From: JACKAQ01 sp020634975 [NCBI: Calditrichia bacterium]
GTDB lineage: Bacteria > Calditrichota > Calditrichia > RBG-13-44-9
Direction of reading: 5' to 3'
NCBI GenBank assembly: GCA_020634975.1
Contig: JACKAQ010000003.1
Coordinates: 186,001-250,000, forward strand
Length of the DNA: 64,000 bases
The notes beneath the pieces are model-generated. The model searched no databases, had not been told where the DNA came from, and worked only from the letters and a program-made list of their open reading frames with translations. Shown here piece by piece: positions 1 through 9,047 of this stretch. The translations under genes and the position numbers were made by a program. How positions within the stretch are numbered: position 1 is the first letter of the stretch; each line of letters opens with the position of its first letter.

Positions 1-1
1 T

Positions 2-79
2 CAGCCGATGAAGCCACACGACATCGAAGAACGCATCCGGCTGGAAATTGCGGAACTCAACGAAACATCGCCTGTGTGA
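2..79 (+). CDS. C-terminal end of a probable 2-oxoacid:ferredoxin oxidoreductase alpha subunit (partial)
   Basis: An open frame enters from the left edge and ends at TGA 77-79, giving about 25 residues rich in acidic and basic helix-forming positions. The fragment is too short to identify by itself. The next gene, 66 bp downstream in the same direction, is the beta subunit of a 2-oxoacid:ferredoxin oxidoreductase. In this enzyme class the alpha subunit gene normally lies directly upstream of beta, so korA is the likely identity. This is inference from context; the upstream sequence would settle it. Confidence 0.5.
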   Translation, partial: QPMKPHDIEERIRLEIAELNETSPV

Positions 80-145
80 TCTCAAAGCGCATTTTCGTTG
101 ATAGAATTCATGAGAATAAAAATTATTTAAATTGAGGAAAAACAA

Positions 146-1144
146 ATGTTTGGTGTAAGCGTAGATAATCTGATAGATATCGACCAAAAGTATTACTCAC
201 TGGAAGATTACCAGGGTAATGTGCCGCGCTGGTGTCCCGGTTGCGGCGATAACGCCATTCTCGCATCCGTTCAAAAACTTTGCCGGGATGAACAACTGCC
301 GCCGGAAAAAACCGTTTTTGTTTCCGGTATCGGTTGCTCCAGCCGTTTTCCGCATTACATGAAAACGTATGGTTTTCACGGATTGCACGGTCGGGCATTG
401 CCGATTGCACAGGGTGTTAAAATCCGGCGTCCGGATCTCAAAGTGTTCGTAAATATGGGCGACGGCGATTGCTGCAGTATCGGCACCGCGCACTGGATTC
501 ACGCCCTCCGTTACAATATGAATATTGTGGCAATGATGCACGACAACGGCATTTACGGGCTGACCAAAAAGCAGGCATCGCCGACATCGCCATTGGGGCT
601 GAAAAGCAACACCACCCCAAAAGGCACATTTCTGGAACCGCTGAACCCGACAGTTACCACACTTGGCGTGCAAAATGTGTCGTTTGTTGCACAAGCTGTT
701 GAGTGGATTCCGGAGTTGCTGTATTCCATTATTAAAGAAGCATACAATCATCACGGATTTTCATTTATCCGGATTATGCAACGCTGCCCGCACTACACAA
801 ACCTGATGTTCGATCCGCTGATGCGCGACCCGAACAACCTCATCTTTTTGAATCACAAAGATGGCATTCAATCCAGCGATGCGCTCAAAAAAGTGTATAA
901 AAACCAGATTGAGCACGATCCGTCCGATATGGCCCGGGCACGCGAACTGGCCGATCAGGGCGAAAAACTGGCTGTCGGCATCCTGTATCGCGATGAAAAT
1001 ATTGCCGCTTACGATGAACTCCGCAAACCGTCACGGGTGTTTACCGCTGAATTGAAACAAGCTGCACTGGAGCAGGAATTTGACAAATTCGGCATCGATC
1101 CCCCAAAAACTGCAAAGGAGAATTCGGGTGAAAACGGCAGATAA
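146..1144 (+). CDS. korB: 2-oxoacid:ferredoxin oxidoreductase, beta subunit (KorB-like)
   Basis: This 332-residue protein is the thiamine-diphosphate-binding beta subunit of a two-subunit 2-oxoacid:ferredoxin oxidoreductase, most likely acting on 2-oxoglutarate or a related 2-oxoacid. That reaction makes acyl-CoA, CO2 and reduced ferredoxin. Visible marks are WCPGCGD near residue 30, the cofactor-proximal GIGCSSRFP, and the ThDP/Mg motif NMGDGDCCSIG followed by NNGIYGLTKKQ-like DNGIYGLTKKQ. Length fits the family. The start ATG has GAGGAAAAA upstream. The gene sits between the probable alpha subunit and a PFOR-like ferredoxin protein whose GTG start lies inside its last codons, so translation is probably coupled. 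The exact 2-oxoacid cannot be read from sequence alone. Confidence 0.9.
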   Translation: MFGVSVDNLIDIDQKYYSLEDYQGNVPRWCPGCGDNAILASVQKLCRDEQLPPEKTVFVSGIGCSSRFPHYMKTYGFHGLHGRALPIAQGVKIRRPDLKVFVNMGDGDCCSIGTAHWIHALRYNMNIVAMMHDNGIYGLTKKQASPTSPLGLKSNTTPKGTFLEPLNPTVTTLGVQNVSFVAQAVEWIPELLYSIIKEAYNHHGFSFIRIMQRCPHYTNLMFDPLMRDPNNLIFLNHKDGIQSSDALKKVYKNQIEHDPSDMARARELADQGEKLAVGILYRDENIAAYDELRKPSRVFTAELKQAALEQEFDKFGIDPPKTAKENSGENGR

Positions 1145-3632
1145 ACCAGCGAATGTTCCTTCGCCGAAATCGTCATTGGACGATAACACAGCATTGCTGG
1201 AAGAATTAAAAGCATTTGAAATTTCCGCTGGGCAAACAGCCGAAGAACCGGCTGCAGCCGGCGAAAATGTGGATACAAACCTTCGCGAAGCAGCGTACGA
1301 TAACAGCGAAGCATTTGCAAAAGCAGTTCCGTTCAAAAACGCCGTAGCCTTTTACGCAACCGGCAAACTACCGGCAGTTGCCGGGGAATGGCAATTGCCG
1401 CAACAGCTGACGCCCGCTTTGCTTTTCGCAGTTCGCGATTTGAGCCAGATTCGCCACGACTATCCGCTGTGCCTGCTGAATGACTCGGCAAAGCAAGTGG
1501 CAAAACCACTCCGCGACATTTTTGACGCACTGTTGGCAGCACAAGCTGTTCAAGGTGATGACGCAGAACGCCTGAAACGTGAACTGTTCCGGGTTGAAGC
1601 GGAGATCAAAAAAGCGGTTGTCACGAACAACGAAATCAATCTTGCAACTGCATTTGATACCGCACTGCAGATTGTTCAAAAAGACAATCACAAACCGAAA
1701 ACAAATTCAGATGTTATTGCAAAACATCTCAAAGCGATCAGCCAGGCATTGCCCGCAAATGCCCGGTTACTGCCATTTTCTGCAGAATCGCAGCAGCAGC
1801 TATTGCAAGAAACAGCCAAAAGATTTTGGCAAAAGCAATCGCGTGCGATGGCAGATGAAGCGGAATCGCTTTGCGGAACGCTGCAGGATATTCTGGCAGC
1901 AGACCAACACGCCGGCAACGATACTCAAAATGAGGAACGGTTGCAGGCATCGCTCGGGAAAACCGGCGAAGAAGAATTGGATTTTGGTACGCTTTCGGCA
2001 ATGATCAATGACAGCCGCGTCCGTGAAACTTTGCCGGAAGCGCGCCGATTACGCATCCAACAGGCTGTTGAAACGCTGATTTCTGCCTCGACATCATTTT
2101 TTGATCCGGCAGTAACACCAGCCGTGGCATATTCCTGCGACGAAGCTTTGGCGAAAGCCAACGCTAATTTTGACAACTGGGTGGATTTTTGTAAACAATT
2201 GCATATTGCCCGGCTGGAGGCTGCCAACCAATTTAACGATGAAAAACATCCGGCGCTTTTCGCAACATTCGGTGCGGCATTTTTGTCGCAATCAGAAATG
2301 GAGCTGGTTCCGCCGGTATTGCTGCACCTTTCCGCCGGCACAATTTCCGACGCAGACAAATTGAAATTGCCGGAAATTCTCGCCGGTGATCATGCAATTA
2401 AAGTGCTGTTTATCGTTGAAAATACACAACTTGCAAATGCACCATTTTCACCGGATTATGCAACGCTCGCCACCGCAAAAATGGCTGTGCAACTCAATAG
2501 CGCGTTTGTTTTTCAGTCGCCTGCGGCGAATGTGGCAGCAGTGTTAAACGGGTTCGAAAGTGGCACAAAATATCCCGGAATCGCACTGTTTTCAATTTTT
2601 GCACCGACGGAAACTGCGGAGCAATTACCGGCATATTTGCGCAGCGCAGCAGCAGCGGAAGCCCGTATTTTCCCGGTTTTCCGGTTTAATCCGGCACTGG
2701 GCGACAGTTGGCGGGAGAAATTCGAGCTGACGAAAACGCCGCAAAACGAAAACCGCTGGGCTGTTTCGGCTATCAGTTATCGCGATGCGAGCGACAAAAG
2801 CCAGAGTACCGAATTGCCATTTACCGCAACCGATTTCATGCTGATGGATTCGCAAAATGGCGCTCAATTATTACCGGTTCCGCCGGGTGTCTGGGCGGAA
2901 AATTTGCTGCCGCTCGATGAATTTTTGTCCGGAAAATCCAAAGACAAATTGCCGTATTTGCAAATGGTCGATGAAAACAGCCAATTGTGGCGGGTAATTC
3001 CGCCCGCAAAACTGGTGGAAATCGCCCGGAATTTTGCGAACAACTGGCGACTGTTGCAGGAATTTGGCGGTATCGAAAATTCACATGCAAAGCATCTTCT
3101 GGCGCAGGAAAAAGCAGCTGTTCGTGCAGAATTTGAGCAGCAAATTGCGGATTTGAAAGCAGCCCACGAAACAGAAATTTCTAAAAACACGGATGAATTG
3201 AGCCGCGATATCATTTCGCGAATTGCCGCAGGAATGCTCAGCGAGGGCATGGGCAATGCGATTCCTGCAATGCCGGTCCAAAAGCCGGCAGCAGCGCCGA
3301 AACCGAAAACCGAGGCTCCGGCCGCATCCGCCGAAGCCAAAGCGGAACCCGCACAACCCGACGAAGAAGAGGAAGCATTGTCGTTTGACGAACCATACAT
3401 CGATTCGCCGTTGTGCACCAGCTGTAACGATTGCATCAATAAAAACAGCCTGATTTTTGCATACGATGCGAACAAACAGGCTTACATAAAAGATGCATCC
3501 GCCGGCAGTTTCCGCGAATTGGTGGAAGCGGCAGAAAATTGCCCGGTAAAAATTATTCACCCCGGCAAACCGAAAAATCCCAACGAGCCCAATCTTGATG
3601 CGTTGGTTCAACGGGCAGCCAAATTTAATTAA
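1128..3632 (+). CDS. PFOR-like protein with C-terminal single-cluster ferredoxin domain
   Basis: I place the start at GTG 1128 because AAAGGAG lies 7 bases upstream (1114-1120). An ATG at 1080 would add 16 residues inside korB without a good ribosome site. The product is 834 residues and cytoplasmic. The middle part (about residues 350-640) resembles the C-terminal region of pyruvate:ferredoxin oxidoreductase, with a KYPGIALFSIFAP segment, but I see no GDG-type thiamine-diphosphate motif. A coiled coil and an Ala/Pro/Glu-rich linker follow. The end (about 763-805) has C-x2-C-x2-C and a later C-P, enough for one [4Fe-4S] cluster. The C-terminal half is a paralogue of the C-terminal half of the giant protein at 4538-9010. 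It probably carries electrons between KorAB and the Rnf subunits; no experiment supports this here. Confidence 0.65.
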   Translation: MKTADKPANVPSPKSSLDDNTALLEELKAFEISAGQTAEEPAAAGENVDTNLREAAYDNSEAFAKAVPFKNAVAFYATGKLPAVAGEWQLPQQLTPALLFAVRDLSQIRHDYPLCLLNDSAKQVAKPLRDIFDALLAAQAVQGDDAERLKRELFRVEAEIKKAVVTNNEINLATAFDTALQIVQKDNHKPKTNSDVIAKHLKAISQALPANARLLPFSAESQQQLLQETAKRFWQKQSRAMADEAESLCGTLQDILAADQHAGNDTQNEERLQASLGKTGEEELDFGTLSAMINDSRVRETLPEARRLRIQQAVETLISASTSFFDPAVTPAVAYSCDEALAKANANFDNWVDFCKQLHIARLEAANQFNDEKHPALFATFGAAFLSQSEMELVPPVLLHLSAGTISDADKLKLPEILAGDHAIKVLFIVENTQLANAPFSPDYATLATAKMAVQLNSAFVFQSPAANVAAVLNGFESGTKYPGIALFSIFAPTETAEQLPAYLRSAAAAEARIFPVFRFNPALGDSWREKFELTKTPQNENRWAVSAISYRDASDKSQSTELPFTATDFMLMDSQNGAQLLPVPPGVWAENLLPLDEFLSGKSKDKLPYLQMVDENSQLWRVIPPAKLVEIARNFANNWRLLQEFGGIENSHAKHLLAQEKAAVRAEFEQQIADLKAAHETEISKNTDELSRDIISRIAAGMLSEGMGNAIPAMPVQKPAAAPKPKTEAPAASAEAKAEPAQPDEEEEALSFDEPYIDSPLCTSCNDCINKNSLIFAYDANKQAYIKDASAGSFRELVEAAENCPVKIIHPGKPKNPNEPNLDALVQRAAKFN

Positions 3633-3684
3633 TCAAACCGGCGTTTTTCACCGGTAATGGATCGAACAAACAGGAACGCAATAG

Positions 3685-4530
3685 ATGACAACACTGACAG
3701 CAATCGCATTTTTGGGCGGTTTAAGCGTGTTGCTGGCGGTTATCTTGGTGATCGCCAACGCCAAACTGAAAGTGTACGAAGATCCGCGAATCGAGGTTGT
3801 TTCGGATATGCTGCCGGGTGCAAATTGCGGTGCCTGCGGATTTCCCGGCTGTCGCGCATTTGCAGAAAGAGTGGTTACCGGCGACCAGCAACCCAGCGGT
3901 TGTCCGGTCGGCGGTGTGGAAACAGCAACATATATTGCCAATTATCTGGGTGTCGAGCCCGGATCGCTGGTTAAAAAAGTGGCGCGTTTGCTCTGTGCCG
4001 GCGGCATAAATGTCGCTGTCCAAGCCGGTGTTTATAAAGGATTTGAATCCTGCAGGGCAGCAGCGTTGGTTAGCGGCGGTCCCAAAGGTTGCGTTTACGG
4101 CTGCATGGGTTTGGGCGATTGCGAAGTAGCCTGCACATTCGGCGCCATCAGCATGGGACCATTTGGGCTCCCCATTGTTGATTACGAAAAATGTACCGCC
4201 TGCAACGATTGTGTGGAAATCTGCCCGAAAGGGCTTTTTGAGCTAATGCCCATCAACCGGCATCTGGTTGTGCAATGTAAATCGCTGCTGGAAGGTGACG
4301 CCGCACTGGAGTTGTGTCAGGTTGCCTGTACCGGTTGTGGCCGCTGCGCTGCGGATGCACCGGAAGGACTGATTTCAATGGTCAACAACCTGCCGGTCAT
4401 CAACCCGGATTTTGCCAATAAAGAAACCGAAATTGCCACGTTGCGCTGCCCCACCAACGCGATTATCTGGCTGGAAGGCCAGCAATTCCCGGAAATCAAC
4501 CGGAATTTTTCCAGAATCGAAAACGGGTAA
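3685..4530 (+). CDS. rnfB: Electron transport complex subunit RnfB
   Basis: This 281-residue protein is an RnfB-type iron-sulfur subunit of a membrane-bound ferredoxin:NAD oxidoreductase. One membrane helix spans about residues 5-25. Next comes the CGACGFPGC motif with a later GCPVGG, typical of the Fe-S domain next to the helix. The ferredoxin part follows: GCVYGCMGLGDCEVAC, then CTACNDCVEICP, then CTGCGRC ending in ADAP where Cys-Pro is usual, and finally RCPTNAI. The last ferredoxin module keeps exactly the ligands for one cluster and lacks all four for its partner. The gene lies between the two PFOR-like genes and ends 7 bases before the next start, so it belongs to the same operon. Identification as RnfB is firm; its partner complex is unusual. 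Confidence 0.92.
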   Translation: MTTLTAIAFLGGLSVLLAVILVIANAKLKVYEDPRIEVVSDMLPGANCGACGFPGCRAFAERVVTGDQQPSGCPVGGVETATYIANYLGVEPGSLVKKVARLLCAGGINVAVQAGVYKGFESCRAAALVSGGPKGCVYGCMGLGDCEVACTFGAISMGPFGLPIVDYEKCTACNDCVEICPKGLFELMPINRHLVVQCKSLLEGDAALELCQVACTGCGRCAADAPEGLISMVNNLPVINPDFANKETEIATLRCPTNAIIWLEGQQFPEINRNFSRIENG

Positions 4531-4537
4531 ACTTATT

Positions 4538-7500
4538 ATGTTATTCAAAAAAAATTCGGATAAAATAACCGCACATCCGTTCCCCGGAAAACGGTCAACC
4601 GTTGAAGGATTGAGCGCATTGCAGCGACTCAACACGTTGATTTGCGGACAAAATACCGGTCAGGAAATCAACTGGCTCACCGGACAAGGTGTTTCGCTGA
4701 GCGGGCAACGGGCGGCAACGCTGTTATCCGATAGCGATTCTGCAATGATTGTGGAAAGCCTGCGAACCGGGAATTTCTGGAAATCGCCGCAGGTGATACA
4801 ATTGATGCTAAACGCATCTGCAGAAAATCCAACCGGTTACGTTGCGCTGGATCATTTGCGAAAAAGCGGATTTTTCCAGTTTATCGCCAAAAATGTGCAG
4901 GAAATGCTGGATTTTACGCTTATTGCCAGACGCGTTGCCGAGCTTGCGCTGGTTCCCGGTGTTGTTGCGTTCGATTTTGAATACACCGGAAAATCCATCC
5001 AAACGGTGCATATCCCAGATGAAAAACTGGTCAAAAAATATTTGGGTTCTGCAGAAACCGAGATTGATGCACCGACAGAATCGCAGCGGATGGTTTTTGG
5101 CGAAAAACGCCGTCGCGTCCCGAAATGGCTCGATTTTGATCGCCCGTTGGGGCTGGTCGATTTCAACGCCGGCGAATTGCATTATCGCGCAGCGATTGCC
5201 CAACAGGCATTTTTTGAATCGCATTTGCCGAATCTGATCCAATTGAGTATCAAAGAATTTGCCGGTCTGACCGGTCGAAATTATGAAATCATCAATCGTG
5301 TAGTGGACGCTGCGGAATATCTCGTGATTACAAACGGCGCTATTTCAGATGATGCGGAAAGAGTCGCCGAAAATATCCGCACCCGAAAAAAAATCCGGTT
5401 AACCGTTCTCAGCTTAAATCAGTTGCGACCGTTTCCATCGGCTGCGATGACGCATTTGCTAAAAGGCAAAAAAGCGGTTACGGTTCTCGAATGTTCAAAC
5501 GCCAACACAACAGATAACCCGACCATATTGCAAGAGATACGCTCCGCTATCGAATGCGCTGAAGAAAACGGCAGCGTCAAAAAAAATGGTTCACTTCCCC
5601 ACCCCGATTTTGCTGTATTCGCCAAACCGGCGGATCGACCGGTAATTTTTTCCGGCATTTTCCAAATGGCGGATAACAAACCGGGTTTTGCCGAATTGAG
5701 CGCGGCAATCGAAAATATGCTGCCCGGCGAAGAAGCCAAAAAACGCTTTTATTTAGGTGTTACATTTGCGCAAAGCAACAGCCGTTACCCGATGCTGGAA
5801 ACGCTTTCGCAGCGCATTGAACGCAGCTATCCGCAGTTGGAAAAGATGAATTTGAGCAGCCGGCAACCGGCTCTGGAACAACTGGCAACCAGCCATTTCC
5901 GGCAAATAAAAATTGTGGTTTCTCCCGGAGAATTGCTCGCGGATGTCAATGTCGTTCTTGCAAAAACGCTCGCCGACAGCACCGGGATGTCTGTACGGAC
6001 GTTCGCAGAAATTGCGGCGAACCGTCGCTCGCAGGCGTATTCCATCGAGATGACCGAAGACAACAAAACGGTGCACATTTCCAATGCCAGTTGCGATGCG
6101 ATGATTTTCTCCCAAACAGTTTTCGCGAACAATTTAAGTGCTTTAAAAAACAATGGTTTGGCGATCATCCAATCCACCCAATCCGGTGAATGGATCTGGA
6201 AAAATTTTAGCGAAACCGTGCGCCGCCAAATCCAGGAAAAACAGCTGAAAATCTGGGTGGTCAATACCGCAACAGTTAATACAGATATTCCCGGATATGC
6301 AAAATTGATTCGCCAGTTAACCCTTTGCGGTGCGGTTTTGGCTCACAACGCCATTATCGATGGCGAACAGCAGACATTGCTGAAATTTTTGCGACAGCGA
6401 TTGGCAAAACAATTTTCGGATAACCCGGTCCTGTTGGAAGAACTTACCACCGCCGTTAAAAACGGGATGTCCGGCAAAACAGTCATCGACTGGCAAAGCT
6501 TCCCGGAAATCCCCAGAAAACCGGCAACCGAAATTGCCGCGCCACTGGCCATCCGGCAGCAACAGAAAAAAGATGGCAGCGTGTTCGATCCGGCAAGATT
6601 TTGGGACTCCGTCGGGTATTTTTATGCAACCGGCACAGCGGATCAAACCCTCACCGATCCATTTTTGGCAACAGCCAGCATGCCGGGAAGCAGTGCAGCC
6701 GCCCGCGATTTATCCGATTTGCGCAGCGAAATTCCCCAATTGATTCCCGAAAACTGCACCGCGTGCGGCAGTTGCTGGATCAATTGCCCGGAAAGTGCAT
6801 TGCCCGTTACGGTTCAGGATGTGGCGTCGTTTATCAAAACCGGCATTGCAGATTGCCAACAGCGCGGGCACAGTGTTATTCAATTGCAGCGCGTTGCGGA
6901 CCCGCTGGGCAAAGTCGCCTACCGTATTTTTGCAGCTGACGAATTGCGGGAACACCGCACACTCGGCAGTTTGCTGGATGCCGCTTTCGCGCAACTCGTT
7001 GAAAAAATGAATCTTACGGACGATGCACTTGCCACATTGCAAGGCGAATTTGCACCGCTTTCGGAAATGGTGCGGCACTTCCCCATCGTTCGAACAAAAA
7101 CTTTTTTTGACGATCCGCAGCAACAGCAAAAAAATTCCGGCATGATGTTCAGTCTGACGGTAAATCCTTCGAGCTGCTCCGCATGCGGCGGATGCGTTCG
7201 GGTCTGCCCGGAAAATGCGCTGGAAATGGTTGCGCAAAATGAAGATATAATTGCCAACTATCGCCGTAACTGGCAGTTTTCTATGAACTTGCCGGAAAAT
7301 TCCATTGAGCAGATGAGCACATTTGTTACCGAAGAAAACCCGATCAGCAACGGTTATTTGATGATGAACCGTCGGGTGTATCACTCCCAATTTGGCGGCG
7401 ATAATATTTATCCCGGCAGCGGCAGCAAAACTGCTGCACACCTTATTTTCGCCAGCGCGGAAATGGAAATGCAGCCGCGAATAGCAGCATTTTTGGCTGA

Positions 7501-9010
7501 GCTGGATTCGCTTATTTCGACGCTGAAAACAAAAGCGCAAAATCTGCTGACCACTGCTGTTCAGGTGAATGATTTTGAGGTGTTCGGACAAAAATTGGCC
7601 AAGCTGGAAAGCGGCAATGTATCGATTCAGGATGTGACCGGTTTGCTGGATGACAAATCCAACAAACCGAAGCTGGACAGCAAAAAACTGGAACAACTGA
7701 GCCAAACAATCGCCGAAATTGAGAAATTGCGCGATTTGCATAAAACCAGAGCGAATTTATCGCTGCTATTCAACGGTGACCGGATTGCCATTTGGGGCGC
7801 CAATTATCCGCATAATGCGTTTCCGTTTCCCTCGCTGCATGCGGCAAAAGGCGATATCAGCAAATTGGCCACAGAGGTATTCAACGGCATCGTGAATCAA
7901 TATTCCGAAACATTTGCTGCCGTTCGCAGAGCAACATTGATCGCCAAAGATGAATTTACTCCCTCAAAAAATGCACCCGATGCGCCAATCGGATGGCAGC
8001 AATTTACGCCATCTGAAAAAGCGCTGGTGCCGCCGCTGGTGGTGCTCATCGAAGAATCTACCCTGCCATCGCAATCGCTAACGGGATTTGCCAAAATGCT
8101 CTCCGGTCATTTTCCAGTGAAACTGGCAATTTTGAACGGCAATCCGCAAACGCCACCGGAAACCGGACTTTGGGCGCTAACCCACCCGGAAACATTTGTG
8201 TTGCAATCTACCCCCGGTGTTCCGGCGCATAGTTTGACGGGCTTGCGGAGGGGATTCCGTTATCCCGGCGCAGCAGTTTTCCATTTGTACACAGCCGAAC
8301 CGTTTCAACACGGTATCGATACCAATATGGTGGTGCGTCAGGAAAGATTGGCTGTTGCGACACGGGCGTTTCCGCTATTTTTGTATGATCCGTCCGTTGC
8401 CGGCAGCTTTTCGGAACGACTTGATTTATCCGGAAACATCGATTATTCAAACGATTGGGTTCAACAAAAACAACAGCTTAGCCAAAATTCCCGTACGGTG
8501 GACGACCAATTGACTGTGGCGCATTGGGCGGTCAGCGAAGGGCGTTTTCGCAATGAATTCCGGGCGCTGGATAAATCAGAATGGCAGGATAATCAGCTGC
8601 CGCTTGCCGAATATCTGGCACTGGAACCGCAAAAACGGGCGGAATTTACAGCCGTTATCACCCTGGAAAATCAGCAAAAACAAAAAGTTCGCATTCGCGT
8701 TTCCGAAAAACTGGTGGCAATCGCCGAACAACGATTGCGTTTTTGGCAAACATTGCAGGAGTTGGCCGGCACCCGCGCAGCAGTCAATCGGGTAATCATC
8801 GATCAAATCCGGGCGGAAGCCGACGCAGAAACCCGAAGCCAAACGGAAGCTGTTGCTGCCGAATACAGCGAACAGTTGGCTGCGCTGGATGCGCAACATT
8901 GGCAAATTTATCATCAGCGATTAACCGAAAAATTGATCCGGCTTTATGCCAACGGATCACCGGAATTACTCCAAAAATCGCTGCGGGAATTTGCCGGTGA
9001 AAATGATTAA
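4538..9010 (+). CDS. Giant PFOR-like protein with two ferredoxin motifs, no visible ThDP site
   Basis: The start ATG at 4538 lies 7 bases after the rnfB stop; earlier in-frame starts fall inside rnfB. The product has 1490 residues. Residues about 20-390 resemble PFOR domains I-II, including a PTESQRMVFGEKRRRVPKW stretch and the IPDEKLVKKYLG context. A region at about 470-690 resembles the gamma domain. Ferredoxin motifs follow: CTACGSCWINCP near 740 and CSACGGCVRVCP near 880. The C-terminal part contains YPGAAVFHLYTAEPFQHGI, like the late ThDP domain of PFOR, but the GDGW-type cofactor motif is missing. A coiled coil ends the protein. It therefore looks like a PFOR scaffold reused for electron transfer. 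Its neighbours RnfB and RnfC suggest docking to the Rnf complex. A catalytic oxidoreductase with a diverged site cannot be excluded. Confidence 0.65.
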   Translation: MLFKKNSDKITAHPFPGKRSTVEGLSALQRLNTLICGQNTGQEINWLTGQGVSLSGQRAATLLSDSDSAMIVESLRTGNFWKSPQVIQLMLNASAENPTGYVALDHLRKSGFFQFIAKNVQEMLDFTLIARRVAELALVPGVVAFDFEYTGKSIQTVHIPDEKLVKKYLGSAETEIDAPTESQRMVFGEKRRRVPKWLDFDRPLGLVDFNAGELHYRAAIAQQAFFESHLPNLIQLSIKEFAGLTGRNYEIINRVVDAAEYLVITNGAISDDAERVAENIRTRKKIRLTVLSLNQLRPFPSAAMTHLLKGKKAVTVLECSNANTTDNPTILQEIRSAIECAEENGSVKKNGSLPHPDFAVFAKPADRPVIFSGIFQMADNKPGFAELSAAIENMLPGEEAKKRFYLGVTFAQSNSRYPMLETLSQRIERSYPQLEKMNLSSRQPALEQLATSHFRQIKIVVSPGELLADVNVVLAKTLADSTGMSVRTFAEIAANRRSQAYSIEMTEDNKTVHISNASCDAMIFSQTVFANNLSALKNNGLAIIQSTQSGEWIWKNFSETVRRQIQEKQLKIWVVNTATVNTDIPGYAKLIRQLTLCGAVLAHNAIIDGEQQTLLKFLRQRLAKQFSDNPVLLEELTTAVKNGMSGKTVIDWQSFPEIPRKPATEIAAPLAIRQQQKKDGSVFDPARFWDSVGYFYATGTADQTLTDPFLATASMPGSSAAARDLSDLRSEIPQLIPENCTACGSCWINCPESALPVTVQDVASFIKTGIADCQQRGHSVIQLQRVADPLGKVAYRIFAADELREHRTLGSLLDAAFAQLVEKMNLTDDALATLQGEFAPLSEMVRHFPIVRTKTFFDDPQQQQKNSGMMFSLTVNPSSCSACGGCVRVCPENALEMVAQNEDIIANYRRNWQFSMNLPENSIEQMSTFVTEENPISNGYLMMNRRVYHSQFGGDNIYPGSGSKTAAHLIFASAEMEMQPRIAAFLAELDSLISTLKTKAQNLLTTAVQVNDFEVFGQKLAKLESGNVSIQDVTGLLDDKSNKPKLDSKKLEQLSQTIAEIEKLRDLHKTRANLSLLFNGDRIAIWGANYPHNAFPFPSLHAAKGDISKLATEVFNGIVNQYSETFAAVRRATLIAKDEFTPSKNAPDAPIGWQQFTPSEKALVPPLVVLIEESTLPSQSLTGFAKMLSGHFPVKLAILNGNPQTPPETGLWALTHPETFVLQSTPGVPAHSLTGLRRGFRYPGAAVFHLYTAEPFQHGIDTNMVVRQERLAVATRAFPLFLYDPSVAGSFSERLDLSGNIDYSNDWVQQKQQLSQNSRTVDDQLTVAHWAVSEGRFRNEFRALDKSEWQDNQLPLAEYLALEPQKRAEFTAVITLENQQKQKVRIRVSEKLVAIAEQRLRFWQTLQELAGTRAAVNRVIIDQIRAEADAETRSQTEAVAAEYSEQLAALDAQHWQIYHQRLTEKLIRLYANGSPELLQKSLREFAGEND

Positions 9011-9047
9011 CAATAACAACGATCAGATAAAACAGGATCACCCATAA

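Noticed and set aside
6710-7741. Long open frame on the minus strand inside the giant PFOR-like gene
   Set aside because: It lies wholly antisense to a clearly coding frame with ferredoxin motifs and has no ribosome site or recognisable domain.
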